In this document: positions 18,832-30,801 of the stretch, one piece after another | Layout: every line of letters starts with the position of its first letter | Numbering within the stretch: the first letter of the stretch is position 1 | Assembly: GCA_001512555.1 (NCBI GenBank) | Contig: LFSK01000063.1 | Span: 1-37,490 of the forward strand | Direction of reading: 5' to 3' | Source of the DNA: Clostridiaceae bacterium DTU059 | GTDB taxonomy: Bacteria; Bacillota; Clostridia; DSM-8532 | Length of the DNA: 37,490 nt | The notes under the pieces: model-generated | What the model saw: only the letters and a program-made list of their open reading frames with translations | Told to the model about the DNA's origin: nothing | Database searches by the model: none | Made by a program: the position numbers and the translations under genes

Positions 18832-19977
18832 ATGACAGCAGCATCACATGATATAGGCCTTTATATCCATATCCCCTTTTGCGCCGGAAAGTGCCGGTAC
18901 TGTGATTTTGTTTCCTGGTCCGGCATGGAAGCTTTCTGGGAGCCGTATATCAATGCGGTTATCAAGGAATTGGAACAAAAATCACAAATAGTTCCCAAGC
19001 GCCATGTCATGTCCCTGTTCATTGGCGGTGGGACTCCTTCGCTCCTTCCCTATGATACTGTTCTGCGAATAATGGATGCGGTAAGAAAGCATTACCGTCT
19101 TCTGCCGGATGCTGAAATCACTATTGAAACTAATCCCGGTACCCTGGATCATGACAAGATCAGGGCATACCGGGAGGCTGGCATCAACAGGATGAGCATT
19201 GGCCTTCAAGCCTGGCAGGATCATCTTCTGGAATTTATGGGGAGAGTTCATAATGCCGGGGATTTCGATGAAGCGATCATTATGGCCCAAAACCATGGCT
19301 TTTCAAATATTAATGCCGATATAATATTCGGGATACCTTATCAGACCATGGACGATTGGGTGGAAACAATTACCAAGGTCTTGTCCTATCAGATACCCCA
19401 TGTTTCCTGCTACAGTCTTATCGTAGAAGAGGACACCCCCTTTGGCAGGATGAAGCGGGAGGGGTGCTGGCAGGATCCCGACGAAGAGCTGGAACGCAAA
19501 ATGTACAGCAAGGCCATAGAGGTGTTTGAAAAAGCAGGTTTGGAGCAGTATGAAATCTCCAATCTGGCGAAACCTCAATACCGTTGCCAACATAATATGA
19601 ATTACTGGCTTAGAGGTGAATATCTGGGGTTTGGCATTGCAGCCCATTCCTTTTACAACAATGAGCGCTGGGCCAACTCCTCTGATCTCAGGCTGTATAT
19701 GGAGAGCATTGAGCGGGGAAGCAACCCAATGAGCGAATGCTATTATATTACAAATGAGGAGGCTCTGTCTGAAAGCATGATACTCGGGCTGAGGCTGACT
19801 GAAGGCATTGATCTGGATTATCTGTCTTCAATCTACCGGACCGATGTAAGGAAGAAATATGGCGAAAAGCTGGCAGATCTTGCCGAAAGACAGCTTGTTG
19901 AGCTCAAGGGATCTGTGGTAAGATTGACGAAAAGAGGCATGGATTTTGCCAACCAGGTGTTTATTGAGTTTATTTGA
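18832..19977 (+). CDS. hemW: Radical SAM heme chaperone HemW
   Basis: LYIHIPFCAGKCRYCDF radical SAM motif, GGGTPSLL, MSIGLQAW; adjacent to lepA. Confidence 0.94.
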   Translation: MTAASHDIGLYIHIPFCAGKCRYCDFVSWSGMEAFWEPYINAVIKELEQKSQIVPKRHVMSLFIGGGTPSLLPYDTVLRIMDAVRKHYRLLPDAEITIETNPGTLDHDKIRAYREAGINRMSIGLQAWQDHLLEFMGRVHNAGDFDEAIIMAQNHGFSNINADIIFGIPYQTMDDWVETITKVLSYQIPHVSCYSLIVEEDTPFGRMKREGCWQDPDEELERKMYSKAIEVFEKAGLEQYEISNLAKPQYRCQHNMNYWLRGEYLGFGIAAHSFYNNERWANSSDLRLYMESIERGSNPMSECYYITNEEALSESMILGLRLTEGIDLDYLSSIYRTDVRKKYGEKLADLAERQLVELKGSVVRLTKRGMDFANQVFIEFI

Positions 19978-20013
19978 GCTTTTTCCGGCAGAGTGGATTG
20001 TGGGGAGGCTAAG

Positions 20014-21285
20014 ATGATGGAGATGAATGGTGTTAGAGAAGTGAATTCAGAGGTTCCGGGACTCGCAGAAATCAGCAGGAGCTATATGAACGATTTTATC
20101 GCTGAGATCAGGGAGATCCTGGAGAAGATAGAAATAGAACTGGTGGATCTTGAAGTGGATCCTGATAACCCCGATCACCTGAACACGGTATACAACAGCT
20201 TCAATACCATCAGAGGCCTGGCTGGTCTTTTACACGATCCTGTAAGCATAAGAATAGTTGCAGCATCGGGGGAGCTTCTTGAAACTCTGCAAAAATATGG
20301 AGCCTCGGCCAGCAAGAGCGCTATCAATCTCCTCCTGTTTTCGGTCAGATTCATCAGAAAGATATGTGAAGACGGCGATGAAGTTAAAGATACACTGTTC
20401 ATGGGCGAAGTGGAACAGCATATCAGTAACATCCGTAAACTGAGAGAGGATATAATTCTTGAAATACGCCAGCCTGCGGGACGTGATACACGCATCGGCG
20501 AGATCCTTGTTGCTGAAGGAGCCATAGAGCGCTCAGATGTGGAGGAGATACTTAAAAAGCAGAGCAGTGTATTCAATAAGATGAAGTTCGGCGAGATCGT
20601 ACTCAAGGAAAAGAAGGTTGACGTCTCGGATATCATCAAGGCAATACGCATGCAGAAGATAAGAAATGCCGGGACCGCGGATCAGTATGTCAAAATCCCG
20701 CTGGAAAGGCTTGATCAGATCATCGGTATCATCAACAATATTGGAAATATTTTTGATTCCATAAAGGGAGAGGCTGTTCTAAGGTTCGGCAGCAATGATG
20801 CCCTTACCATAGATGCGTCGAAAGCCTTCAACATGGTACAGGATGTGAGAAGCATCTTAAGGGAGCTCCGGATGGTTACACTCCAGCAGACATTCCAGAA
20901 GCTGACCCGCCTTGCATGTACCATCATAGAGGAAAACCACCTGGAAGTCATGTTTTCTACCATGGGTGAGAATATCGAGGTTGACAAGGAGATTGCCGAC
21001 AAGATTGTATCCCCCCTGGGTGAACTTATAAAGCTGCTTCTGGAAAAGGCTTATACCGAACAGGATGCTGCCAGGCGGATAGGCAGCATTGAGGTGGTTG
21101 CCTATGAGGAAAGCGGCACAGTACATATCGGTATCACTGGAGACCAGGTAGTGGACATTGAAGAATTTAAGTCCGACACCCGCTTCATGGAAGTAGCCTC
21201 ACGGCTGTCAATACTAGAGTGCCGCCTGGTCATGGATGATATGGACGGGGAAGGTACGCGCATTACAATAGCTATTCAGAGATGA
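20014..21285 (+). CDS. CheA-like protein (degenerate HPt, GEIL-type repeats, P3-like and degenerate HATPase-like regions); probable pseudokinase
   Basis: FNTIRGLAGLL aligns with HPt F-H-T-I-K-G-x-A-G-F-L with H to N; tandem RIGEILVAEGAI/KFGEIVLKEKKV; IPLERLDQIIGIINNIGNI and LRELRMVTLQQTFQKLTRLACTI CheA P3-like; GEGTRITIAIQR end. RBS GGGGAGG supports start 20014. Confidence 0.75.
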   Translation: MMEMNGVREVNSEVPGLAEISRSYMNDFIAEIREILEKIEIELVDLEVDPDNPDHLNTVYNSFNTIRGLAGLLHDPVSIRIVAASGELLETLQKYGASASKSAINLLLFSVRFIRKICEDGDEVKDTLFMGEVEQHISNIRKLREDIILEIRQPAGRDTRIGEILVAEGAIERSDVEEILKKQSSVFNKMKFGEIVLKEKKVDVSDIIKAIRMQKIRNAGTADQYVKIPLERLDQIIGIINNIGNIFDSIKGEAVLRFGSNDALTIDASKAFNMVQDVRSILRELRMVTLQQTFQKLTRLACTIIEENHLEVMFSTMGENIEVDKEIADKIVSPLGELIKLLLEKAYTEQDAARRIGSIEVVAYEESGTVHIGITGDQVVDIEEFKSDTRFMEVASRLSILECRLVMDDMDGEGTRITIAIQR

Positions 21286-21346
21286 CCGCAAAGCTTGATA
21301 ACCCCATTTTTTTCAATCAGCTCAGCCCCGGTCTGATGATAACCTC

Positions 21347-21375
21347 TTGACAAACCGGAGGGTGAGTGTTATTTT
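21347..21375 (+). promoter_or_regulatory. Candidate sigma-A promoter of the hrcA operon
   Basis: TTGACA (21347-21352), 17-bp spacer, TATTTT (21370-21375), immediately upstream of CIRCE. Confidence 0.75.
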
Positions 21376-21384
21376 TAGATTGTG

Positions 21385-21411
21385 TTAGCACTCAACAGTG
21401 GAGAGTGCTAA
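21385..21411 (+). promoter_or_regulatory. CIRCE operator (HrcA binding site)
   Basis: TTAGCACTC-N9-GAGTGCTAA, a perfect match to the CIRCE consensus. Confidence 0.98.
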
Positions 21412-21503
21412 CAATCAGATCGATAATCGCAGATCCGGGGTAATATCAAGGATTATTTAACCGAGCTCTAAGCTCCCAAGCATGCGATTTAGGGGGTGAA
21501 GCA

Positions 21504-22559
21504 ATGGCCTGGGAAAATGAGCTTAACGACAGAAAAAAAACCATATTGAAGTCTATTATTGATGTTTACATTCAGTCAGCTCAACCTGTCGGTTCCCGAA
21601 CCATTGCCCGGAGGCATGATCTTGGTCTGGGATCGGCCACCATAAGAAATGAGATGGCCGATCTGGAGGAACTGGGATATATAACCCAGCCCCATACATC
21701 AGCCGGACGGGTTCCGTCGGACAAGGGTTATCGGTTTTATGTGGACCACCTGATGCAGGCTCATCAGCTGGCCAATGATGAGATCATGAGACTCAAGCAG
21801 GCAATGGAGGACAGTGTGGAGGAGCTGAACCAGCTTTTTAAAAGGGTTTGCAGCATCGTATCCTCCTTTACGGGGTATCCCACAATTGTTATGTCACCTC
21901 AGCTTTCCGAAGCTCTGATCAAATCGGTACAGGTGGTTGCGATTGATGAAAAACATCTGTTAGTGGTACTTGTGGTAGAAGGTGGCATCGTCAGGAACAG
22001 GCTGGTCAAGCATGACGAGACTGTGAAAGAGGAGAACATCGTCAGGATGACCAATGTTCTCAATTCAATGATCTCCGGAATGAAGCTGGGCAGTGTATCG
22101 ATGCCCATGGCTCTGGAACTTATGACAGTGACCGGGCTGTCCGGGGCATTGATTGTACAGATACTGGATGCGGTAAAGGAATGTATACGCAGGGTTGAGA
22201 GTACAGATGTCTACCTCGACGGAATAACCAATTTACTAAACTATCCTGAATTCAGTGATCTTATAAAAGCGAGGGAGGTTCTCGAACTGCTGAACGAGGA
22301 GGATGTGATCAACTCCCTGGCAAGAAGCGCCATGAGAAAGCCCAGTATTGAAGTCAGGATTGGAAGCGAGAATGAGATTGGTCCCATGAAGGAGCTCAGT
22401 GTGGTGACTACAGTTTATGGTCATAAAGGCAGGAGTACTGGTGCAATAGGTATCATAGGTCCTACCCGAATGACTTACAGCAAGGTGGTTTCATCCATAC
22501 TATATATGAAAGACCTGATTAACAGAGAGATTTTAAGAATACTTAATGAGCGGGAGTAG
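21504..22559 (+). CDS. hrcA: Heat-inducible transcription repressor HrcA
   Basis: LNDRKKTILKSIIDVYIQSAQPVGSRTI, LGLGSATIRNEMADLEELGYITQPHTSAGRVPSDKGYRFYV. Confidence 0.97.
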   Translation: MAWENELNDRKKTILKSIIDVYIQSAQPVGSRTIARRHDLGLGSATIRNEMADLEELGYITQPHTSAGRVPSDKGYRFYVDHLMQAHQLANDEIMRLKQAMEDSVEELNQLFKRVCSIVSSFTGYPTIVMSPQLSEALIKSVQVVAIDEKHLLVVLVVEGGIVRNRLVKHDETVKEENIVRMTNVLNSMISGMKLGSVSMPMALELMTVTGLSGALIVQILDAVKECIRRVESTDVYLDGITNLLNYPEFSDLIKAREVLELLNEEDVINSLARSAMRKPSIEVRIGSENEIGPMKELSVVTTVYGHKGRSTGAIGIIGPTRMTYSKVVSSILYMKDLINREILRILNERE

Positions 22560-22596
22560 TCATGCAGAGCATTACGAGTTGAAAGGGAGTTATTGA

Positions 22597-23241
22597 ATGA
22601 ACAACAAGGATTTTCCAGAGGTGAACCGGTCTGCAGAGAAGATGACTGTTGACGGTGAAATGGAGTCTCCCCTTGCGCGGGAGGATGCGGTGCAATCCGG
22701 TGATACCCAAGAGACCAGCGCAGCCAAAGACAATTTGGAAAGGGAACATGCTGGCGATGACGGCTCGGAAGGTGAGATAAACACATTAAAGCAGGCTCTG
22801 GAAAAAAAAGAGAACGAGATAAATGAGTTACTGGACAGGATACAACGCCTTGCGGCTGAATACGATAATTATCGCAAGCGTACCAGCCGGGAGAAGGAAA
22901 GGCTTTATAGTGATTCTGTATGCGATGTGGTTTCCAAAATCCTTCCGGTGGTTGATAATCTTGAGCGTGCCATCGCTGCAGATGTTGAGACCGAGGAGGG
23001 GAAGAGTCTGCGGGAAGGTATAAACATGATTTTCAGGCAAATGTCAGACATTCTGGAGAAGATAGGAGTAAAGCCCATTGAAGCTGTGGGTAAACCCTTT
23101 GACCCTGAGCTTCACAATGCGGTTATGCATGTTGAGGATGACAGCTATGGTGAAAGTGAAATCATAGAGGAATTTCAGAAGGGCTATATTTATAAGGATG
23201 AAACCGTTATCCGCCATTCTATGGTGAAGGTTGCAAACTAG
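22597..23241 (+). CDS. grpE: Nucleotide exchange factor GrpE
   Basis: AAEYDNYRKRTSREKE, IGVKPIEAVGKPFDPELHNAVMHVED, QKGYIYKDETVIRHSMVKVAN. Confidence 0.96.
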   Translation: MNNKDFPEVNRSAEKMTVDGEMESPLAREDAVQSGDTQETSAAKDNLEREHAGDDGSEGEINTLKQALEKKENEINELLDRIQRLAAEYDNYRKRTSREKERLYSDSVCDVVSKILPVVDNLERAIAADVETEEGKSLREGINMIFRQMSDILEKIGVKPIEAVGKPFDPELHNAVMHVEDDSYGESEIIEEFQKGYIYKDETVIRHSMVKVAN

Positions 23242-23268
23242 ACTTTCTTTGGCCTTAATTTTATATAA

Positions 23269-25137
<1,869 letters not shown>

Positions 25138-25425
25138 TGTCCTGATCCATAGCGGAAATCATGAAACGGTATATGCCTCAATCTATGTTGCAGGCATCTA
25201 CCGTTTCATCTTTGTGGGTATAAATATCTTTTTTCAGTACAATAAGGTACAGCAGTTTTTATGGGGAAGATAAAGGATGCCGCAATATTCCATGACACTC
25301 TGGATGTAACAGTGAGGATGTGGTATATTAACAAAGGTCGGCTATTGAGATGATTACCTGATAGTTTTTCCCATACAGATCGTCATGACGAATGAGTATT
25401 GAGAAACAACGGGAGGGGTTGGCTT

Positions 25426-26553
25426 TTGGCCGCTAAACGAGACTATTATGAGGTTCTCGGTGTAGACAGGACAGCTGCCGAGGCCGATATAAAAAAAGCA
25501 TATAGAAGGCTTGCCAAGCAATATCACCCTGATGTCAACAAGGGTGACAGTGATGCCGAGGCCAAGTTCAAAGAAATCAGCGAGGCATACAGTGTTTTGA
25601 GTGACAGTGAAAAGCGTGCCAATTATGATCGCTTTGGGCATGCTGCATTCGACGGCAACTCGGGCTTTAGTGGGTTCGGGGGCTTTGGATTTGGGGGTCT
25701 GGATGATCTTTTTGAGAGTTTTATGGGGTTTGGAAGGAGCAGAACCTCCAAGCGTAACGGTCCCCAGCGTGGGAATGATCTTCAGTATGCCATGGAAATC
25801 ACTTTTATGGAGGCTGCCTTTGGTACCACCAAAGAACTCAATCTGACGAGGCTCCAGAACTGCAGTGTTTGCGGAGGCTCAGGCTCAAAACCGGGGACAC
25901 AGCCCGAAAACTGTAAGCATTGCAATGGTTCCGGTCAGATCAGGTATTCCCAGTCAACTCCCTTTGGACAGTTTGTCAATGTCCGTACCTGTGATGTATG
26001 TGGCGGCGAGGGCAAGGTGGTGATCAATCCCTGTGAGAAATGCAACGGCAAAGGCCGTGTAACCAAGAACTCACGGATCAGTATCAATATTCCTGCCGGT
26101 ATAGACGAAGGACAGACCATATCTCTGAGAGGAGAGGGAGAGCCAGGTCTTAGGGGTGGTTCACCAGGAGATCTTTTTGTGACCATACATATCAAGCCCC
26201 ATCCTATTTTTAAGCGGGAAGGATATGATGTGGTGTGTGATATCCCCATCTCCTTTACCCAGGCAGCCCTTGGTGCGGAGATTGAAATTCCCACCATTGA
26301 CGGGAAGATGCCATACAGTATTCCCGAGGGTACCCAGACCAATACGGTATTTAAGATACGGGGCAAGGGGATCAAGCATTTGAGGAGCAATGCCAGAGGG
26401 GACCAGTACATCCGTGTGAATGTTGAGGTGCCTGTCAAGCTGTCCCAGAAACAAAAGGAACTGTTGCGGCAATTTGCTGAAATCAGCGGTGATGAGGGAC
26501 TGGTACAGAAAAAAGGCTTCTTTGACAAGATGAGGGATCTTTTCAAGGATTAA
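25426..26553 (+). CDS. dnaJ: Molecular chaperone DnaJ (Hsp40), TTG start
   Basis: [37 protein letters not shown]; Gly/Phe region; four CxxCxGxG-type zinc motifs; RBS GGGAGGGG before TTG at 25426. Confidence 0.97.
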   Translation: MAAKRDYYEVLGVDRTAAEADIKKAYRRLAKQYHPDVNKGDSDAEAKFKEISEAYSVLSDSEKRANYDRFGHAAFDGNSGFSGFGGFGFGGLDDLFESFMGFGRSRTSKRNGPQRGNDLQYAMEITFMEAAFGTTKELNLTRLQNCSVCGGSGSKPGTQPENCKHCNGSGQIRYSQSTPFGQFVNVRTCDVCGGEGKVVINPCEKCNGKGRVTKNSRISINIPAGIDEGQTISLRGEGEPGLRGGSPGDLFVTIHIKPHPIFKREGYDVVCDIPISFTQAALGAEIEIPTIDGKMPYSIPEGTQTNTVFKIRGKGIKHLRSNARGDQYIRVNVEVPVKLSQKQKELLRQFAEISGDEGLVQKKGFFDKMRDLFKD

Positions 26554-26582
26554 TCCCATGGAGGAGATTATCAGGATAGGTT

Positions 26583-27515
26583 ATGAAGTGGATCGAAGTA
26601 TCAGTGACAACCAATGATTTGGCTTCCGAGATCCTGTCGGAATTCCTGATGGAAGAAGGAGCCAATGGAACTGAAATTGTGGATGCAAAAGCCTTCAAGC
26701 AAGCATTGGAGGAGAGCAGGTATCTTGATTATGCCGATGATGGGCTTGCTGAAAGCTATGGCCCCCATGTGGTAGTAAAAGCCTACTACCCGGAAGGCAC
26801 AGACCCGGAAAAGCTCCTTGCCCATATCAGCCAACGGATGGATGAGTTATCCCGGCAAATGGACACAGGGCCTGGAATCATCCGATGGCAGATGCGGGAT
26901 GATACCGAATGGAAGGATAATTGGAAGGCCTACTTCAAACCCTTCCAGTTCACTGATAGAATCGTGATCAAGCCCAGCTGGGAAGAGTATCAGCCCCAGG
27001 CAGGTCAGACCGTTATTGAACTGGATCCCGGCATGGCATTCGGTACGGGTACCCATGAGACCACCAGGATGTGTGCCGTGCTTGGAGAAAGGCACCTCAA
27101 GCCCGGTGACCGGGTTTTGGATCTGGGATGCGGAACAGCCATACTATCGTTGGTGGCCGCCAAACTGGGAGCCGGAAGCATTCTTGCGGTTGATATTGAT
27201 GAGACTGCAGTGAGGACTGCTAAGCAGAATGTTATTAACAATCATGAGGCTCAACGCATAGAAGTACGAAGGGGCGTTTTGAGCGATATCGACCGGCAGC
27301 CCTTTGACCTTATTATGATCAATATAATTGCAGATGTAATACTCTCCCTGACCGATGCCATCAGAGGATATACCCATGAGAATACCAGGATCATCCTCTC
27401 GGGTATTATCAAAAGCAGGAGGGATGATGTGGTTACGGCATGGCAGGCCATGGGATTCAGGCTGATGGAAGAAGAAGAAATGGGAGAATGGGTGGCGCTG
27501 GTATTTTATGCATAG
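26583..27515 (+). CDS. prmA: Ribosomal protein L11 methyltransferase
   Basis: IELDPGMAFGTGTHETTRMC, VLDLGCGTAILSLVAAKLGA. Confidence 0.97.
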   Translation: MKWIEVSVTTNDLASEILSEFLMEEGANGTEIVDAKAFKQALEESRYLDYADDGLAESYGPHVVVKAYYPEGTDPEKLLAHISQRMDELSRQMDTGPGIIRWQMRDDTEWKDNWKAYFKPFQFTDRIVIKPSWEEYQPQAGQTVIELDPGMAFGTGTHETTRMCAVLGERHLKPGDRVLDLGCGTAILSLVAAKLGAGSILAVDIDETAVRTAKQNVINNHEAQRIEVRRGVLSDIDRQPFDLIMINIIADVILSLTDAIRGYTHENTRIILSGIIKSRRDDVVTAWQAMGFRLMEEEEMGEWVALVFYA

Positions 27516-28251
27516 GTTTATGGTGGATCCCGGGAAGATCAGGGATGGAGTTATCAGCATAGAGGGAAGCGACTTAAAGCATCTGAGCCAGGTGCTCAGG
27601 CTTGGAAAGGGCGATGCTATTCAAGCTTTCGACGGAAGCGGCAAGGAGTATACCGCACGGCTGACAGAGATAAAAAAGGATCAGGCTATTGCAGTTATAG
27701 TGGATTCGTACCAGGCCGGTACCGAGCCCCGTGTCCGTCTGACGCTGTACCAGGGACTGCCCAAAATGGAGAAGATGGATCTGATTATCCAGAAGGCTGT
27801 GGAATTGGGTGCATACAGGATTGTTCCGGTATTAACCCAAAGGACTGTGGTTAAGCTTGATGGCTCCACCGCAGAGAAGAAATTGAAAAGGTGGACCAGA
27901 ATTGCCATTGAGGCTGCCAAGCAGTGCAGACGTGCATGCGTTCCGGAGATTGAGAGACCTTTGACCCTCAAGGATGCATTGAAGGATTTAGGGAATCCGG
28001 ATCTTGCCATAGCCCTTTATGAGAATGAAAAAAAAGGTTTGAAAGAAATATTGAAATGTTATAATATTAATGATGTTGGAAATATAGCACTTTTTATTGG
28101 TCCGGAGGGTGGTTTTACCCAAGAAGAGGCTGATGAAATGCGTCAGTCGGGTATCAGAACGGCAGGCCTGGGAGGTCGTATTCTCAGAACAGAAACCGCT
28201 GCTATATCAGGTATTTCCATTATTATGTATGAGATGGGTGAAATGCAATAA
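27508..28251 (+). CDS. rsmE: 16S rRNA (uracil(1498)-N3)-methyltransferase
   Basis: HRFMVDP, KMEKMDLIIQKAVELGAYRIVPVLTQR, FIGPEGGFTQEEADEM, LGGRILRTETA. Confidence 0.96.
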   Translation: MHRFMVDPGKIRDGVISIEGSDLKHLSQVLRLGKGDAIQAFDGSGKEYTARLTEIKKDQAIAVIVDSYQAGTEPRVRLTLYQGLPKMEKMDLIIQKAVELGAYRIVPVLTQRTVVKLDGSTAEKKLKRWTRIAIEAAKQCRRACVPEIERPLTLKDALKDLGNPDLAIALYENEKKGLKEILKCYNINDVGNIALFIGPEGGFTQEEADEMRQSGIRTAGLGGRILRTETAAISGISIIMYEMGEMQ

Positions 28252-28649
28252 TGAGCAAGACAACATTTGTCATTACAGATGATGCTATATTCATGCGCAC
28301 ACTGCTTAGGAAAATTATTGAGCAGGAAGAGAATTACGAGGTTCTGGGAGAAGCCTCAAACGGACGTGAAGCAATCGAAGCAGCCGAAAAATACAAACCC
28401 GATATTCTGACTCTGGATATTACCATGCCCGAGATGGATGGCATCCAGGCAGTGCCTGAAATTCTTAAGGTCAGCCCAAAAACCAATATCATTATGGTAT
28501 CTGCAATGGGTCAGCAATCCATGGTCATAGAGGCTATAAAACAGGGCGCCAAGGATTTTGTGGTCAAGCCCTTTGAAAAATCAAGGGTTTTTCAGTCCAT
28601 CAGGAATGTCCTTTCTATGAACGATCAGGGGAACGGGAACAAGGAGTAA
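28251..28649 (+). CDS. CheY-like single-domain response regulator
   Basis: VITDDAIFMRTLL, LTLDITMPEMDG phospho-acceptor Asp, VSAMGQ, KPF. Confidence 0.93.
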   Translation: MSKTTFVITDDAIFMRTLLRKIIEQEENYEVLGEASNGREAIEAAEKYKPDILTLDITMPEMDGIQAVPEILKVSPKTNIIMVSAMGQQSMVIEAIKQGAKDFVVKPFEKSRVFQSIRNVLSMNDQGNGNKE

Positions 28650-28682
28650 TACTAAGCCCCGGACCCATGAAGGAGATAATGG

Positions 28683-29555
28683 ATGATAAGGAGTATGACA
28701 GGCTTCGGGTATTGTGAATACTCGGAGAATGGTATTACCTTTACAATAGAAATAAAAACTGTCAACCATCGCTATTTTGATATATTCTTGAGGATGCCGA
28801 AACAGATCTCATCCTTTGAAGACCGGGTAAGATCCATCATATCCGGCAGAATTCAGCGGGGGAAGGTAGATGTATACATAACCTGCGATAACAAGTCCGA
28901 GGATGCAAACCAGGTGGTTCTGGATGAGAGATTGGCAAAAGCCTACAGCAATGCGCTCAAGACCATGGCAAATAACCTGGGGCTTGAAGATGATGTTTCG
29001 GTTTCCACTTTGGCCCGCTTTCCCGATATCCTGAAAGTCGAGAATAAAGAAGATGATGACAGGATGGGCGGCATTCTGGAGAAGGCTGTTGAAAAGGCTG
29101 TCTCATCTCTTATTGAGATGCGCGAAAAAGAGGGACAGAAGCTTAAGGAAAGCATGGTTCTCATCCTGGAGACCGTAAAACAATACCTGGACAAGGTGCG
29201 GGAAAGAGCCCCGCTGGTTGTTAAGGAACACAAGGAAAAGCTGGAAGCCAGGCTTGAGGAACTGACCGGAATGAATATTGATCCTGCCCGATTGGCTGTG
29301 GAGGTAGCAATCTTTGCCGACAGGTGCAGCATTGATGAGGAGATTGTCAGGCTGGGTAGTCATATTGATCAGATGGAAGACATGCTTGAGCAGGGAAGCC
29401 CTGTGGGAAAGAAGCTTGATTTCCTCATACAGGAGATGAACAGGGAGGTAAACACCATAGGATCAAAGGCCGGTGATCTTGACATAACCCGGTGTGTGGT
29501 AGAGCTTAAGAATGAAATTGAAAAACTCAGAGAGCAGGTTCAAAATATCGAATAG
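28683..29555 (+). CDS. YicC family endoribonuclease-like protein
   Basis: MIRSMTGFGYCE, EIKTVNHRYFDIFLRMP, C-terminal FLIQEMNREVNTIGSKAGD. Confidence 0.94.
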   Translation: MIRSMTGFGYCEYSENGITFTIEIKTVNHRYFDIFLRMPKQISSFEDRVRSIISGRIQRGKVDVYITCDNKSEDANQVVLDERLAKAYSNALKTMANNLGLEDDVSVSTLARFPDILKVENKEDDDRMGGILEKAVEKAVSSLIEMREKEGQKLKESMVLILETVKQYLDKVRERAPLVVKEHKEKLEARLEELTGMNIDPARLAVEVAIFADRCSIDEEIVRLGSHIDQMEDMLEQGSPVGKKLDFLIQEMNREVNTIGSKAGDLDITRCVVELKNEIEKLREQVQNIE

Positions 29556-29623
29556 ACAAATGATAATGGGTTCGGGATACCATAAACCGCCCAAGGTAAA
29601 ACAGTTTAAGGATTTGTGTTAAT

Positions 29624-29920
29624 ATGAAGTTAATCAATGTGGGTTTTGGAAACATCGTATCCGCAAGTAAAATTGTTGCAATAGTCAGTCCGGAATCGGC
29701 TCCCATCAAGCGCATAATTCAGGAAGCCCGGGATCGTGGCGTACTTATTGATGCCACATATGGGCGCCGGACCCGGGCAGTCATAGTTACCGAGAGTGAT
29801 CACGTTGTTCTCTCGGCGCTTCAGCCTGAAACCATTGCCCACAGACTGACAGAAAAAGACAGTGCGCAAACCCAGGACCCGGAAGCAAATCCTGACCTGA
29901 AACAGGAGGAAGAGCCATGA
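29624..29920 (+). CDS. remA: RemA family regulator (DUF370)
   Basis: [72 protein letters not shown]. Confidence 0.94.
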   Translation: MKLINVGFGNIVSASKIVAIVSPESAPIKRIIQEARDRGVLIDATYGRRTRAVIVTESDHVVLSALQPETIAHRLTEKDSAQTQDPEANPDLKQEEEP

Positions 29921-30525
29921 AAGCCGGACTGCTTATTGTTGTATCCGGCCCGGCCGGGGTAGGGAAGGGAAGCGTAATAAAGCGTGCCAGGGAATTGACC
30001 GACAATCTTTCAACATCGGTCTCCGCCACATCCAGGAAGCCGCGTCCCGGTGAGATAGATGGAGTTCATTATTTTTTTAAGACCCGTGAGCAGTTTGAGG
30101 CCATGATCAAAGATCAACATCTGGTTGAATGGGTGGAGTATTGCGGGAATTACTATGGCACGCCCAAAGAGTATGTGTCCCGGGAACTTGAGAAGGGTCG
30201 GAACATCGTTCTGGAGATTGATGTGGAAGGATCAATGAAGATCAGGGATATGTTCAAGGATTCCATCCTGTGCTTCATTGTACCGCCCAGCTATGAGGAA
30301 CTGGAAAGACGCCTCAGAGGCCGGAAAACCGAGGACGAGGAGACCATACAAAGAAGGCTTAACAGAGCAATTGAAGAATTTCAGTATATCCATCAGTATG
30401 ACTATATTGTGCTGAATGATTCCATTGATGAGGCAGCCCACAGGTTTATCTCCATAATCGGTGCGGAGCAGATGAAAACATTCAGAAACCTTGAGCTGAT
30501 AGATAGACTAACAAGCAAGGAGTGA
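29917..30525 (+). CDS. gmk: Guanylate kinase
   Basis: [39 protein letters not shown]. Confidence 0.97.
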   Translation: MKAGLLIVVSGPAGVGKGSVIKRARELTDNLSTSVSATSRKPRPGEIDGVHYFFKTREQFEAMIKDQHLVEWVEYCGNYYGTPKEYVSRELEKGRNIVLEIDVEGSMKIRDMFKDSILCFIVPPSYEELERRLRGRKTEDEETIQRRLNRAIEEFQYIHQYDYIVLNDSIDEAAHRFISIIGAEQMKTFRNLELIDRLTSKE

Positions 30526-30534
30526 GTGATTCTT

Positions 30535-30801
30535 ATGATTTACCCGGCAATGTCTTCATTGCTTGAAAAGGTGGATAGCCGTTATACACTGGTGATCGCA
30601 ACCGCAAAACGTGCCCGCATGCTGACAAATGGCGCGCAAAAGCTTACTGATCATCAGTCAACAAAGGATGTCACCATCGCTATTCATGAAATCGCCGAAG
30701 GGAAAGTGAGCTATCACAAAATTCAAAAAAAGGCGAACCAGCTGGTTACAGAAGGTTCGGAGCAAACACTTCAGGAGGAGTCGAATCCGGACAGTGTATA
30801 A
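30535..30801 (+). CDS. rpoZ: RNA polymerase omega subunit
   Basis: MIYPAMSSLLEKVDSRYTLVIATAKRARML, position after gmk; start could also be the GTG at 30526. Confidence 0.9.
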   Translation: MIYPAMSSLLEKVDSRYTLVIATAKRARMLTNGAQKLTDHQSTKDVTIAIHEIAEGKVSYHKIQKKANQLVTEGSEQTLQEESNPDSV

